A DNA stretch of 64,000 nt, from contig NW_017962913.1 of NCBI RefSeq assembly GCF_001661345.1, positions 2,802,694-2,866,693 of the forward strand. Reading direction: 5' to 3'. Source of the stretch: Ascoidea rubescens DSM 1968. Taxonomy: Eukaryota > Ascomycota > Saccharomycetes > Ascoideales > Ascoideaceae. Of this stretch, positions 1 through 10,604 are shown piece by piece. Both the position numbers and the translations under genes were made by a program. Position 1 is the stretch's first letter. Each line of letters opens with the position of its first letter. The notes below the pieces were generated by a model that made no database searches, had not been told where the DNA came from, and saw nothing but the letters and a program-made list of their open reading frames with translations.

Positions 1-834
1 CCATTCAGGTCCACGTCTTAAAATGGTTGGAGCTACTGCAACAGTTTCAACATTTGCAACAGTAGATGGTCTACCAAATAAACCAACACCAGCAGGAAAT
101 GGAGGTTTTAATCTTGGTTTACCAGCTTTACCTTCTAAACTTTCGATTAAAGCGGTTTCTTCACCACAGACATAGGCACCCATACCTCTATGGACATAAA
201 CGTCAAAGTCGTAACCTGAACCACAGGCATTTTTTCCTATAAAGCCAGCTTTATAAGCTTCATTTATAGCATTTTGTAAAGCACAGGCTTCATTGTAAAA
301 TTCACCTCTAATATAAATATAGGCGGCATTGGCATTCATTCCTCTACCTGCTAATAAACAACCCTCGATTAATTTGTGGGGATCCTTTCTCATGATTTCT
401 CTATCTTTACAGGTACCAGGTTCACCTTCATCGGCATTGACAACCAAATATCTTGGACCTACATTTTTTTCCCAGCCTGGAGGGTTCATGAAGGACCATT
501 TCAAGCCAGATGGAAAACCTGCACCACCTCTTCCTCTCAAACCAGATCTTTTCATATTATCGATGATCCACGCATCACCTTTAAGGATGATTTCCTTGGT
601 CTTATACCAATCACCCATTTTCATTGCACTTTTTAAATCGGCACCATAATTGCTATAAATGTTTTGGAAAATTCTGTCGCTATCCTTTAAATCCCCATAT
701 TGACGTGGAGGAGGAGTCTGAGATGGGTCACCAGCAGCGGTCGCCAAAGTTCTTATGGTGTTAATTGAGCATTTCAAAGAAGTCGAGGATGTGGATTTTA
801 AAGCAAACGATTTTGCTATTGAGTTTTGTATCAT
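1..834 (-). CDS. NDUFV1: NADH:ubiquinone oxidoreductase 51 kDa (NADH/FMN-binding) subunit, 3' part outside window
   Basis: Frame open from ATG at 834 down to the window edge, giving the first 278 residues of a protein that is usually close to 490. Residues 1-35 are basic and hydroxylated ([18 protein letters not shown]), as in a mitochondrial presequence. The family signatures follow: [28 protein letters not shown] (FMN/NADH site), and [16 protein letters not shown]. The C-terminal [4Fe-4S] N3 cysteines lie beyond the edge. In the family this subunit oxidises NADH at the tip of the matrix arm of complex I and passes electrons to the iron-sulfur chain. Its presence shows the yeast has complex I, unlike Saccharomyces. 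A CCAAT box lies about 200 bp upstream (1037-1041). Identification is firm. Confidence 0.97.
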   Translation of the reverse strand, partial: MIQNSIAKSFALKSTSSTSLKCSINTIRTLATAAGDPSQTPPPRQYGDLKDSDRIFQNIYSNYGADLKSAMKMGDWYKTKEIILKGDAWIIDNMKRSGLRGRGGAGFPSGLKWSFMNPPGWEKNVGPRYLVVNADEGEPGTCKDREIMRKDPHKLIEGCLLAGRGMNANAAYIYIRGEFYNEACALQNAINEAYKAGFIGKNACGSGYDFDVYVHRGMGAYVCGEETALIESLEGKAGKPRLKPPFPAGVGLFGRPSTVANVETVAVAPTILRRGPEW

Positions 835-1034
835 TGTGGAAAAATATAGAAAAATGTAACAAATATAATGGATATATCAGCAATATCCAGTGGGACAAAC
901 TATGAATCAAGCCTGAAAGTATAGATAATAAATCCCAAATTATTGCCAGTTAAATTGCCAGATTCCTGTCGACAAACTGTATTGGAAATTGCAGATTTGA
1001 TATCCCACTTGAATAATCACTAAAAACTGACCGC

Positions 1035-1041
1035 TGATTGG
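1035..1041 (-). promoter_or_regulatory. CCAAT box, likely HAP2/3/4/5 site for NDUFV1
   Basis: TGATTGG on the + strand reads CCAATCA toward NDUFV1, about 200 bp upstream of its ATG. HAP-complex control of respiratory genes is well known in yeasts. The assignment here rests on the motif alone. Confidence 0.4.
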
Positions 1042-1070
1042 TTTTCCTCAAAACGGCTGCTGACCTCAGA

Positions 1071-1136
1071 GCTGAGTCAGCATGCTTAGTCATGTATTTA
1101 CTAAGCGCATAAATCACGCTTAGTTAAGTACACGTG
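1071..1136. promoter_or_regulatory. Cluster of Gcn4/Yap-like bZIP sites and an E-box
   Basis: GCTGAGTCAGC (1071-1081) is a perfect palindrome around TGAGTCA, the Gcn4/AP-1 core. TTAGTCA (1086-1092) and TTACTAAG (starting near 1098) resemble Yap sites. CACGTG follows at 1131-1136. All lie within 66 bp, 155-220 bp upstream of the TMEM115-like ATG. Binding is inferred. Confidence 0.4.
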
Positions 1137-1291
1137 CTGCACGACCGGCTTTAGGTCTGAAAAAGCCTGTGGGCTTGGAAAGTTGGAAGAAGACAGTTGA
1201 GCACCAACTGAAAAGCATCTCAAGAGACAGCATCTATGATCTATGTAGCTTGCAGGAGTTAATACACTGCTTCTTCTTGTCCATACTCGCC

Positions 1292-2467
1292 ATGTCCAGT
1301 CTAGCAAAGCTCTACAAGTTCAATCTTCCACCAGTGACCAAGATCTCGTTGTTCTCCTTGTTGACACTCTCATCTTTCACTTTGTATTTGAAGATCCACA
1401 TTTTGAACAATGCTCAACACCAACAGAGTGACCAAAATGAGATCAAATCAGTCAATGATATCTTCATTCCCTTTTTTGAATTGATTCCCTCCTCTGTCAT
1501 CAAGAATCCATGGGTATTGGTTCTATCAACCTTTGTTGAATCTACCTTTTTAGGGGGGTTGATTAATGCATTAAATATCATGATCAGTTTCAAATATTTT
1601 GAGAGAATTTGGGGAGGTAAAGAGTTACTCAAATTCAATTTAATAATATCTTTTTTCACCAATCTATTCACCTCATTAATTGTCATATCACTTACTTTAC
1701 TCATTTCCAATTCCTCTGATGACAGCAATAACATCTTAAATAAAAACTATGGTGGTGTCTTTACTCTATTATTAAGTTATCTAGTCAGCTTCAAGCAACT
1801 AATTCCCGAACACAATTTGGTTTTCTTTAAGGGATTGATATTTGTTCGAATTAAACATCTACCATTTGTAGTCCTAAACTTATTAATCATAGTATCAATC
1901 ATTAATAAGTCTTACTATCCTGGTTTAAATTCAATTTTTTCGTTCTTCTTTTCATGGTTCTACCTAAGATTTCATCAGTCAATTATATTAGATCCTTTAT
2001 TACCAACTAACAACACAGGAAATACTCAATCCTTTGGTGTGAGAAAAATCAAAGGTGATGCCTCTGATACTTTTGCATTTATTCATTTTTTCCCAATTGT
2101 TCTACAACCAATTTTATCTCCTATCCTTAATCTTATCTATCAATTATCAATTCGTCTTGGTTTAATTAGTCAATTCACTGACGATTTAATCCAACAATCA
2201 AATGATTTGGCTCTTAAAAGAATCAATGGTCAATCTTCCTTATCAAACTCAGTATTCTCAACTAACAATAACAACGCCAATCATAAAAACACAAGTAAAT
2301 CATCTGAAGCTCAAGAAATCGCTGAAAGACGAAGACAAGTCGCTCTCAAATTAATGCAAGAAAGATTTAATACTAACGAAATAGATAAAACCAATACCTC
2401 CACAAATAGTAACAACAACAGCACTACTAATTTAAATAGTTTAACAAAGAGTAACAATATAGATTAA
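1292..2467 (+). CDS. TMEM115/YOL107W-type rhomboid-like Golgi membrane protein
   Basis: 391 residues from ATG 1292 (MSSLAKLYKFNLPPVTK). The frame is open upstream to 1169, but only from a non-ATG codon. Hydrophobic segments lie at about residues 15-35, 65-100, 110-140, 155-165, 190-210 and 225-245. A central motif PEHNLVFFKGLIFVRIKHLP recalls the PE..-KG...-R.KHLP block of TMEM115 proteins. These are rhomboid-fold proteins without a protease dyad and act in the Golgi, in retrograde transport. The soluble tail from about residue 270 has a charged helix rich in Glu and Arg, then an Asn/Ser/Thr-rich end. The family call comes from overall layout and this motif, not from an alignment. Confidence 0.7.
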   Translation: MSSLAKLYKFNLPPVTKISLFSLLTLSSFTLYLKIHILNNAQHQQSDQNEIKSVNDIFIPFFELIPSSVIKNPWVLVLSTFVESTFLGGLINALNIMISFKYFERIWGGKELLKFNLIISFFTNLFTSLIVISLTLLISNSSDDSNNILNKNYGGVFTLLLSYLVSFKQLIPEHNLVFFKGLIFVRIKHLPFVVLNLLIIVSIINKSYYPGLNSIFSFFFSWFYLRFHQSIILDPLLPTNNTGNTQSFGVRKIKGDASDTFAFIHFFPIVLQPILSPILNLIYQLSIRLGLISQFTDDLIQQSNDLALKRINGQSSLSNSVFSTNNNNANHKNTSKSSEAQEIAERRRQVALKLMQERFNTNEIDKTNTSTNSNNNSTTNLNSLTKSNNID

Positions 2468-2714
2468 TAATATAGTCAGTCAGCTCTTACTTTTTTTTCT
2501 CTTTTCTTTTGTAGAAATATCTCGATTTTAGTTTGCGATTCATAGTGTTGGAAATACTTCAATGATTTGTCAGACTTTTTCTCACCCTCATTAATATACA
2601 ATCACTAACAATACCATCATTTAATCACTGACCGAAACTATATATATCAATAATTCTCTCTAAAGAATTAGATTTATACCTTTTAAGATCCATTACGATT
2701 CACACGTACTTAAA

Positions 2715-3365
2715 ATGTCTCTTTCTACTGTATCTTCCTTGTTAAAAGTCCCTGAGGGTTCTCAAATCATCACTCTTGCTGCTGGGTATGTCTCTATTTC
2801 TAAATTCCAATCATCAGTAACAATTATTTACTGCCATTACATCAATTACTAACATGGTTTTCTCTCTTTTTAATACAGCTGTTTTTGGGGAACTGAAATG
2901 ATCTACAGAAAACATTTTGGTGATGGCAAAGGACTAATCGATTGCAAAGTTGGTTATGCTAATGGGTTTGCTCCCAATCCAAGCTATAAACAAGTCTGTG
3001 GTGGCCAAACAAACCATGCTGAAGCTTTGCAAATATCTTTTGATCCCAAAATTGTTGAATTCAAGACTCTAATCGATTTCTTCTTCAAAATGCACGATCC
3101 AACAACTGTTAACAGACAAGGCCCCGATATTGGTACCCAATATAGATCTGCTATCTTTACTCATAATCAACAACAATTAGTCGACTCAGTTTATGTAAAA
3201 GAATCATTACAAAAATCTTTTTATCTTAATCATAAAATTGTAACTCAAATTGAACCAATTACTCAATTTTGGGATGCTGAGGCTTACCATCAAAAATATT
3301 TAATCAATAATCCCTCAGGTTATGAATGCCCAACTCATTTTTTAAGAACTCAACAAAAGGTTTGA
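2715..3365 (+). CDS. MXR1: Peptide methionine-S-sulfoxide reductase (MsrA), one intron
   Basis: Exons 2715-2785 and 2879-3365 join to 185 residues, the usual length. The intron (2786-2878, 93 nt) has GTATGT donor, TACTAAC branch site at 2847-2853 and ACAG acceptor. It splits the glycine codon of the active-site motif AAGCFWGTE, so the catalytic Cys25 codon is the first whole codon of exon 2. Other family motifs are GYANG, HAEALQI and GPDIGTQYRSAIF. MsrA reduces methionine-S-sulfoxide in proteins with thioredoxin as electron donor, repairing oxidative damage. Without splicing the reading frame would begin only at 2898, after the catalytic cysteine, so the splice is essential to the call. Confidence 0.95.
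2786..2878 (+). other. Spliceosomal intron in MXR1
   Basis: GTATGT at 2786, TACTAAC at 2847-2853 and a TACAG acceptor ending at 2878. Joining the flanks restores the GCFWG active site, which is strong support. Confidence 0.95.
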
Positions 3366-3497
3366 TGATTTTCCCCCCAAAAAAAATAAAAATAGTCATT
3401 ATATATTCTATAAAAAAAATTATTCTGCATTACTTGATTACATTATTCAATTAACACATATATAATGAATATTCGATCATATCGTTATATAGCTCTT

Positions 3498-6041
3498 TCA
3501 TTTGAACGTCAATCTTGCCAAATATGTTGGCTCAGTTGTTCCAAGTTGTGATAAAAATTCCTTGACATAATTATCACATTCTCCCAAAATGTACTCTTGG
3601 TCTCTCACATCAACTTTTTTATTATATAAGATTTGTTTCATGAATTCAAGTGGTATATCATTATAGTCATTGACCAATTCTTTAAATTTTTCAACCAATT
3701 CATCCACATCTTCTAAAAATATAAAATCAATTAAATATTCAAACATTCGGAATTTATTTTGTAAATCCCCATAAAATTCACTTAATGATTTATAAAAAAT
3801 TCCAATATCCAACTTAATTTTTTCAATGTTTTTGGTTTTCTTTTTCTCATTTCCATTCGAAAATGAATGGTTATCTTGATTATTCAATGCTTGAATATAT
3901 TTCAAGATTAACTCATCAATGATATCTTCAATTATAATATCAAATAAAATTGGGTTGATAAAAGTTTTAAAATCCACAATGTATTCCAATAATGTACTAA
4001 CAATTTGTTGGGCTTCAGTTCCACTTTCATTATACCATTTTTTAGTGAAAATTTCGGAATACGGTGGTTTCAAATCATCAAACATAATTAAAATTATTGC
4101 TTCTAACGATTGTTTTGATAAATTTATAAAACCGTCCAAAGCAAGATTTAAATTTTCTTCCATTTCATCTTGATATTTCTTGGAAACCATTTTAACATAT
4201 TTATTGCGAACTGATTCAATCATATCTGCACCTCTTAGTTGATCATTACCAAGTGCAATAATATATTCAATTAAACCACCAGGAACTTCGTCTTCCGGAT
4301 TTGTTTCACCATCCTCATTATTATTTTTAGTTTCTCGATTATTGACCATTATTAATTTCGATACTTCATCCTTTAAAATATTTGACCAATTATTTTGCCT
4401 TTTAATTAAAATTTTACAAAAATCGACAACAACACCAGATAAAATTTTTCCCTGACCAGAACCGGCTGCAACGTCAGCTTGTTGTCTAAACATTTGAGCA
4501 GCAATATTTGAACCTTCTAAACCTAAAAATCCCTCACCATCTGTTTCTGGAGCATTTTTTCTTTCTATAAATGTTTTATTTTCATTTTTTATTAAATTAT
4601 TCATCCAATCATTCATCTTGTTGATGATTAAATCCAAATAATCGGATAATAATTTTTCTTTAGTTTCTTCTCCAATGATTGATTTTAACTCATTTTTTTT
4701 AAGATTCAAGTCATTTTTGCAGAAAGAAGTGAAATCTTTATCAAAATCTAGTATATTTAAGATAATTAAAGTTTCAGGTTCCATATCGATTAGTTTTGAT
4801 AAAATAGTTTGACATTTATCATAATAAATTTGAAAAATCCTATTGAAAAAATTCCAACGACATGGAGGTTTTAAATTATTTTGTATTCCATAAGCACTTA
4901 ATAAATCGATTTTAATCCAATCTAGGTTATTTAAAATTTCAAATGTGTTATTATTTGAATTAATATTGAAAAAATGATCTTGGCAGTTTTGAAAAGTTTC
5001 ATTTATTGAGGATTCCAAATTTTGAAAGAAAAATTTTAAATAATTTCTATTTTTCATTCTTGAGGTAACATTACTTGATAGAATTTGAATTTTGAGATGT
5101 TTATAACTTTTATCATAAAATTGTTGTTGTTGATAAGTTAATTTAGGAGCAATTGGCAAATTATTGTCATTGTTATTGTTTGTTTTTCCATTAATGTGAT
5201 CATTGTGAGATTCTATAATTTTGGTGGCATTGATATACTTGATACCATTTTCTTCCATATTTTTTTTCAATAATTCATGAGCTCTATGGTCGATAATTTT
5301 CAAAATGCATGAAATTTTTAAGTCTTCTTTTTCTTCCACTTCAATAATTTTGAAAAGTTTAATTATCAATTCGTAGTTTTGAACTTGAAAGGATTCCAAT
5401 AGGCCAGAGATGATTTCCTTTAGCAACTTATTGAATTTCAATATGATAAAGTCTAGTGGCTGGAATAGCTTCAAGATCAACAATTTGTAATCAGAGGATA
5501 GGTTCAAAGAGTAGTCATCTAATTGGTCTTTAAAGTCCCTTAGCTTTGTCAAATTGAAATGGATCTTGAATAGGTTGGGAAAGAGGTCGCCTACATCGGT
5601 GATGATGTTTTTCTCGATATCTGCCTCGTCGTCTTCTACTATAGTGCTCAAGTCCTGGTTGATGAGGCCATTAATGTGATCGCAACTGTCCTTGAAGGTG
5701 AGGATTTTGTTGTAAATGCTGTTGACGCTGTTGAAGAACTGATAAATGTTGTTCATCTTGTTGATCAATTCGTACTTCTCAATGGAGTTGATGTTTTCAA
5801 GCGAGATCCTGGAGATCCTGTTGAAATTGGAGTTCAAGTAATTGATCGAGCTTTGGGCCCTACCCAAGTTGTTCAAGCCATTCATGGTGAGCTGGATCTG
5901 CTTCTGGAAAATAGACTTCAACTGGATGTCGATGGAGGACTTTTCGTTGACCAACTGGGTCCTGAGGTCTGAGATCGTGACCAAATCATCCTCAGTCCTG
6001 ATGAGATCTGAGATTTTGGACAAAGCAGCAGAGTTTTCCAT
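3498..6041 (-). CDS. SEC6: Exocyst complex subunit Sec6
   Basis: 847 residues, close to the yeast family length of about 800. The N-terminal 110 residues form a heptad-rich coiled coil (SLENINSIEKYELINKMNN). The rest is the helical-rod fold of exocyst subunits, ending with a conserved C-terminal bundle (EYLIDFIFLEDVDELVEKF and YILGECDNYVKEFL). Sec6 is part of the eight-subunit tether that docks secretory vesicles at the plasma membrane, and it also binds the t-SNARE Sec9 and Sec1. The start at 6041 is the first ATG (MENSAALSKISDL). The first 180 codons use many C- or G-ending codons while the remainder is strongly A/T-ending, a clear compositional switch inside the gene. Confidence 0.88.
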   Translation of the reverse strand: MENSAALSKISDLIRTEDDLVTISDLRTQLVNEKSSIDIQLKSIFQKQIQLTMNGLNNLGRAQSSINYLNSNFNRISRISLENINSIEKYELINKMNNIYQFFNSVNSIYNKILTFKDSCDHINGLINQDLSTIVEDDEADIEKNIITDVGDLFPNLFKIHFNLTKLRDFKDQLDDYSLNLSSDYKLLILKLFQPLDFIILKFNKLLKEIISGLLESFQVQNYELIIKLFKIIEVEEKEDLKISCILKIIDHRAHELLKKNMEENGIKYINATKIIESHNDHINGKTNNNNDNNLPIAPKLTYQQQQFYDKSYKHLKIQILSSNVTSRMKNRNYLKFFFQNLESSINETFQNCQDHFFNINSNNNTFEILNNLDWIKIDLLSAYGIQNNLKPPCRWNFFNRIFQIYYDKCQTILSKLIDMEPETLIILNILDFDKDFTSFCKNDLNLKKNELKSIIGEETKEKLLSDYLDLIINKMNDWMNNLIKNENKTFIERKNAPETDGEGFLGLEGSNIAAQMFRQQADVAAGSGQGKILSGVVVDFCKILIKRQNNWSNILKDEVSKLIMVNNRETKNNNEDGETNPEDEVPGGLIEYIIALGNDQLRGADMIESVRNKYVKMVSKKYQDEMEENLNLALDGFINLSKQSLEAIILIMFDDLKPPYSEIFTKKWYNESGTEAQQIVSTLLEYIVDFKTFINPILFDIIIEDIIDELILKYIQALNNQDNHSFSNGNEKKKTKNIEKIKLDIGIFYKSLSEFYGDLQNKFRMFEYLIDFIFLEDVDELVEKFKELVNDYNDIPLEFMKQILYNKKVDVRDQEYILGECDNYVKEFLSQLGTTEPTYLARLTFK

Positions 6042-6807
6042 CAGCGCTGTTTCTTCTACCTCTTTCTTCTCTTTCTTCTCTTCCCTCTCTTCCTTCGGTT
6101 CTCAGGTCAACACGTTGCCCAAAAAGGCAGCTTACGTAAAGCGATTGACGAAAGAGTGAAGTTGTTTGCCGTTCCAAAAGGGTGTGAGAATCAGTTTACT
6201 AATCACAGCGTGGAGGTGAACGCACTGCACCCGTGTTTTGGTGAGGAGCGGGTTTAGGGCACGAAACATGGTGCGCGATTTTGTGCGCTGTTAGTGCGTG
6301 TTATGGGGCAAGTTATAGCGCAAGTTATGAGGCAAGTTACGGTGCACCGTCAGTGCCGGTCCTGCCTTCCTCTTTCGGCGGATCACATATATCTGTGTGC
6401 ACATCCACATTGCTGGTCTATTGTTGACGCACGTTATTGCCGACGCGCGTTTGACAGCTTGTCTAGAGAGCACCAACAAACTCGCTTGGGCCTTCATATA
6501 TTGCCCAGGCTGTTCGCTATTTGATGTGTTAATATAGGCACAAACAGCTTTGGTATAAACACAAACAGCTTTCTCTGTTCAAACCATCCAGACAACAATA
6601 AAATTTCCAGAGTTGCTCTGAAAAAAACAAAGACATTGTTTTATTAGTTTGGTATCATGCATGTAGACGCATCAAACTCAAATAATTGTGCATATTGTAC
6701 ATGATTCCAGAACAATTCCTCACTATTTATATACCGATATTTCGCTCTGCTTTTGCTGAAATAAATACATTGTTTATAGCATCCATAGCCAGCAAAATAT
6801 ATCAACA
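6042..6807. other. Divergent intergenic region, SEC6 / F-box-LRR pseudogene
   Basis: 766 bp. The half next to SEC6 (to about 6480) is GC-rich, with many GTGCG and GCGC words and a three-copy 12-bp repeat. The half next to the pseudogene is AT-rich. Short reading frames here carry no recognisable protein and overlap on both strands. Confidence 0.6.
6308..6342. repeat. Three 12-bp direct repeats with GCAAGTTA core
   Basis: GCAAGTTA occurs at 6308-6315, 6320-6327 and 6332-6339, spaced exactly 12 bp. It lies about 270 bp upstream of the SEC6 ATG in a GC-rich patch. It could be an array of protein-binding sites, but no factor is recognised. Confidence 0.7.
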
Positions 6808-8792
6808 ATGGAACTTGCAGTGCCAAAGAGTCCTAGACAAAACATATTAAAGGGATTGCCACCTCACATTCTCAACGCTATTTTTACCCAACTCTCGTTT
6901 GAACAAACATTCTTATTCATTTCCTCTGCTAACCCAACAGTTAAAAGAACATGTTTGGCAAAAGTATTCCAAAATATTGAACTAATTACACATGATTCTC
7001 GAAATTTTGTTCCTTCTGATCACACTAAAAACTTCCCAAAGTCCCCCTTGATATTGAGCCTTAAAGATGTTTTACTTTTTAAACACTATTTGAATCAATT
7101 TACCAATGCGATATTTCTCAAAGTATGCTTGCCTGACACAAATTTATTAGATAATCATCAAGACATAATCACTATGTTTTGTTCAGTGACAAAAATGGTA
7201 ATTGACGTACAATCACCTTCGTACTGTTACAATAATGCACTTTATTCAGCGCCTTCTTCAGAACCAAAGGTACATGATGGTTTTCGGAAATGTATATCAA
7301 TAATCAAAAACTTGCTACTAGTTCAAAAACACACATTGAAAACCGTGATAATTGACTTTAAGAATATAATTTCTCGGAAATATTCCAAATTTCAACATGC
7401 ACCAGGCACAAGTAACGATCCTGATTATCATCCAGAGGATCTAACCGATCCACAATCTCTTTTCTCAGATGAATGTGTTAATTTTAATCAATTTGACTTG
7501 AAAAGATTACACTTGAATGGTATGGACCTAACCGAAATAGAATCTGGCGTGTCAAAGCTAAAAAGTATAAACCATTTTGAATTAAGAAATAATAATTTTG
7601 GCAGATTGGAAAATGTCTGTTTTTCTGAAATGATAAAGTATTTGGACTTAACCAACAGTAAAATTACAAGTATTAAAAATGTTCATTTTCCAAAGCATTT
7701 GGCTACTTTAAAACTATTTTCTAATAAACTAAAAGAGTTTAACAATCCCATTGAGCCTGAAGATCAGATCAAACCAAATCTAAGAAACAATTCCATTTTT
7801 AATATCAAAAGTATTCGAAGTTTAAATCCATTGTCAAATTTAGAAGAATTATATCTTTGTTACAATTTAATTAGCAATATTCAAATAACCAAATAACAAA
7901 AATAGAAAATTTGATCAATTTGGTCAAGCTTTCAGTGTTGAATCTTTGTTCAAACAGGATAAAAATTGTAGAAAACATTGAAAGATTAGACAATTTAAGT
8001 AAGATCAATTTAGCACACAACATTAGTGGCTTTAAACTTGTGGAAAATAAGACGTGTTTGAGAAAATTAACGACAATGAATCTATCCTATAACAGAATAT
8101 CCGAAATTAGCGGTTTGAATTGTATAAAGAATTTGAAATCTTTGGACTTACCAAACAATCGTATTAAAACACTAGTCTCTATTGAACAGCTAAATAATTG
8201 TTCATTTGTAAATCTATGATATAATAAGATAGATCTAACTCAAAATGGGAGAATTAAAACTAAGCAGTCTTCAATATTCAAAAAACTATTCAAAAGATTG
8301 TTTAAAAGAAAACCCACTTTGTCAGGTTTAAATAAAAAGGATCTTCCACAATTGTCTAACTTTATGAAGATTGCAATATCAAAATCAGGAGTATCCAAAG
8401 AAGAGTGATAGATTGAGGAAAACATTCCCAAGTTTAAAGATTACTTTCTATGGCAATAAGATTACTTTCTATGGCAATAAGATTACTTTCTATGGCAATA
8501 AGATTATCTTGGATGACTATAATCATTTTCAGAATTGCTAGTTTTGAATACTCTAAACTCCAACTTTTCCAACATAACAGAACTCATCATTTTCTAAAAA
8601 GAATTAGAATTGAAAATCAAATTCATATAGAAAGTTTGAATCCAGCTTGTAGCATCATAAAAAAAATTAAAAAGATCCTCAAATTATCAGATTTGATTGA
8701 ATCATATCGATTTGAGAGGCAACCTTTTAGAAGATGCTGAATGGGTGAATGAAATATCTTGTAGTGTTGAAGATATTTCACTCGACCATTAA
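6808..8792 (+). pseudogene. Decayed F-box / leucine-rich-repeat gene
   Basis: Starts with ATG 6808 and an F-box-like N-terminus (LPPHILNAIFTQLSFEQ), then about 230 residues of linker and SDS22-like leucine-rich repeats (LxxLxLxxNxIxxI). The frame stops at 7896. The repeats resume in another frame (NNQITKIENLINLVKL) up to a TGA at 8217-8219, and continue in the same frame beyond it as YNKIDL, where a serine codon is expected at the stop. That frame ends at 8409. Repeat-like sequence continues in a shifted frame (RKTFPSLKITFYGNKI), and a typical end (NHIDLRGNLLEDAEWVNE) terminates with TAA at 8790-8792. At least four or five breaks are present, so it is most likely a dead paralogue of the intact 701-residue gene at 48516-50621. 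The unbroken first 362 codons could still yield a short F-box product. Confidence 0.8.
8440..8502. repeat. Three perfect 21-bp tandem repeats inside the LRR pseudogene
   Basis: A 21-bp unit (beginning ATTACTTTCTATGG) is repeated without mismatch at 8440-8460, 8461-8481 and 8482-8502. As a multiple of three it adds seven residues per copy (TFYGNKI). Perfect identity suggests recent expansion, probably after the gene lost function. Confidence 0.9.
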
Positions 8793-8981
8793 ATTATCGA
8801 TAATACAAAAACACTTTTTAGAGTTGATTAGAGAAGAATACGATAAAGCGGGAATATGCACAATTGACAGGTTTTGCGTATTACATTAAAGTTCTATATC
8901 TATATCTATATCTATACCAACCAATCACAAAAGACAGGTATTATTAGGCTATTTAGAATAAAAAAAGATTTACCCATATGT

Positions 8982-10542
8982 TTATTGATATTTCAATATC
9001 ACATTGTTGCTGTCTGTGGGTTCTCTGGTTCCTTTGATCAACACTGGTATAAGCTCACCTTTTTCAACATGAAATGGTCGATGTCCCATTATCTTCAAGA
9101 TCTCCTGGATGGTCCTCAAATTGCAGTTGATCGATAAACAACTATTAGAATTGTACTGATTTAACAAATAATTCTTTTCAAAGATTTCGTATTTGATAAA
9201 ATTCAATATTCGCTCATGAAACTCTATTACATTCTCGCTTCTTTTCGCTTCTTTTTCATACTTTTCAAATAATAAATCCTCTTCACTAAAATCATTTTGG
9301 AGTATAAAATTAGGATAGTTTTGAGTAATGTCACTTTTATTATGTCTCTTATTGACATTTTTCAACTCAATTAATGGCCTTAGGTTTTCATATATTATTG
9401 GCTGATAATTATTCGATGTCTTAATAGTTCTCTCATATTTTAGTTCATAATAGTCATATTCTTTATCAAATTCGAATTCACTATCAATTGTATTCATTCT
9501 TTTGACCTTTCTTCTTCTCAAAATATCTTCTTCTTCATCTTCTTCTTCATCTTCACCGTCATTTTCTTCGATATATTTATTGTAATATTGTCCCAATACA
9601 ATATCATTCCATGTGTATATAAGAGTGTCTATCGACCTTCTTAATGGTGATGAATAATACAAACTTGGTAATGGGCAGCCTTTATCAATTTGTCTTATCC
9701 AACATTCTTTTAATCTTTCACATTGTTTCTTTCCTCGACTGTTTATACTAGGGTCAAGTAAGTTTTCGTTGAAACTTTTAAAGCTCTCACTATTTCGAGT
9801 TAGAAAGAGTAATTTGTAAATGATTAAACAATTTCTATCTTCGAATTTTAGAAATTCAAACTTTTTTTCTTTGTTTTCATTTTCAATCATTTTATTAAAA
9901 CTTTTCTCAAATTCCCTTTTAATTTCTTGAATTTTATCCTTATCCAGGCTGTTAGTAGTGGTCGTGGTGGTCGTATTAATAGAATTATTACTGGTTTTTT
10001 TAGAACAATATTTATCAAATAAATTATTTTTCAATTTCAATAAATTTTTTTCAAATTGTTTTTTATTTTTCTTATTTTGTTTGATATTGTTATTGAGTGA
10101 ATCTTTTATTAAAGATTTGAAAAACAATGTGATATATTCCCATTCTTTATCTCCAATTCCAAAATTTTTATCCAAACTTTGATAGTTGAAATCTTGAACA
10201 TATAATTTATCTTGGTCAAATAAACCATTTATAGTTTCGAATTTCCAACTTAATTTTTTTTCAGTTTCGTTATTATGAGTTTGAGAAGAATTGTTATTGA
10301 AAGCATTAGAATCAATTTCATTAAAAAGTTCTTTTTCGAAATCAAAGACAAAACCTACATCAGAATGGTTATTTTTAATTTCAATTGGAGATTCATTTAA
10401 TCTATTTTTGCTTCTACTTCTATTTCTATTCTTATTCATTGATTTCAATGATTTGATTCTTCCGAATCTTAAAAGACTTGATCTTTTTCTGCGTTTTTTA
10501 TCCAATTCTTCGTTGCTATTATATTTTTCATCTTTATTATTA

Positions 10543-10604
<62 letters not shown>

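Larger units (their letters stand above)
835..1291. other. Divergent promoter region, NDUFV1 / TMEM115-like gene
   Basis: 457 bp between two divergent starts. AT-rich near NDUFV1 and GC-richer from about 1030 to 1290. It holds a CCAAT box, a TGAGTCA palindrome, TTAGTCA and TTACTAA elements, and CACGTG at 1131-1136. The last 120 bp stay open in the frame of the downstream gene, but the first plausible ATG for that gene is at 1292. Confidence 0.6.
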
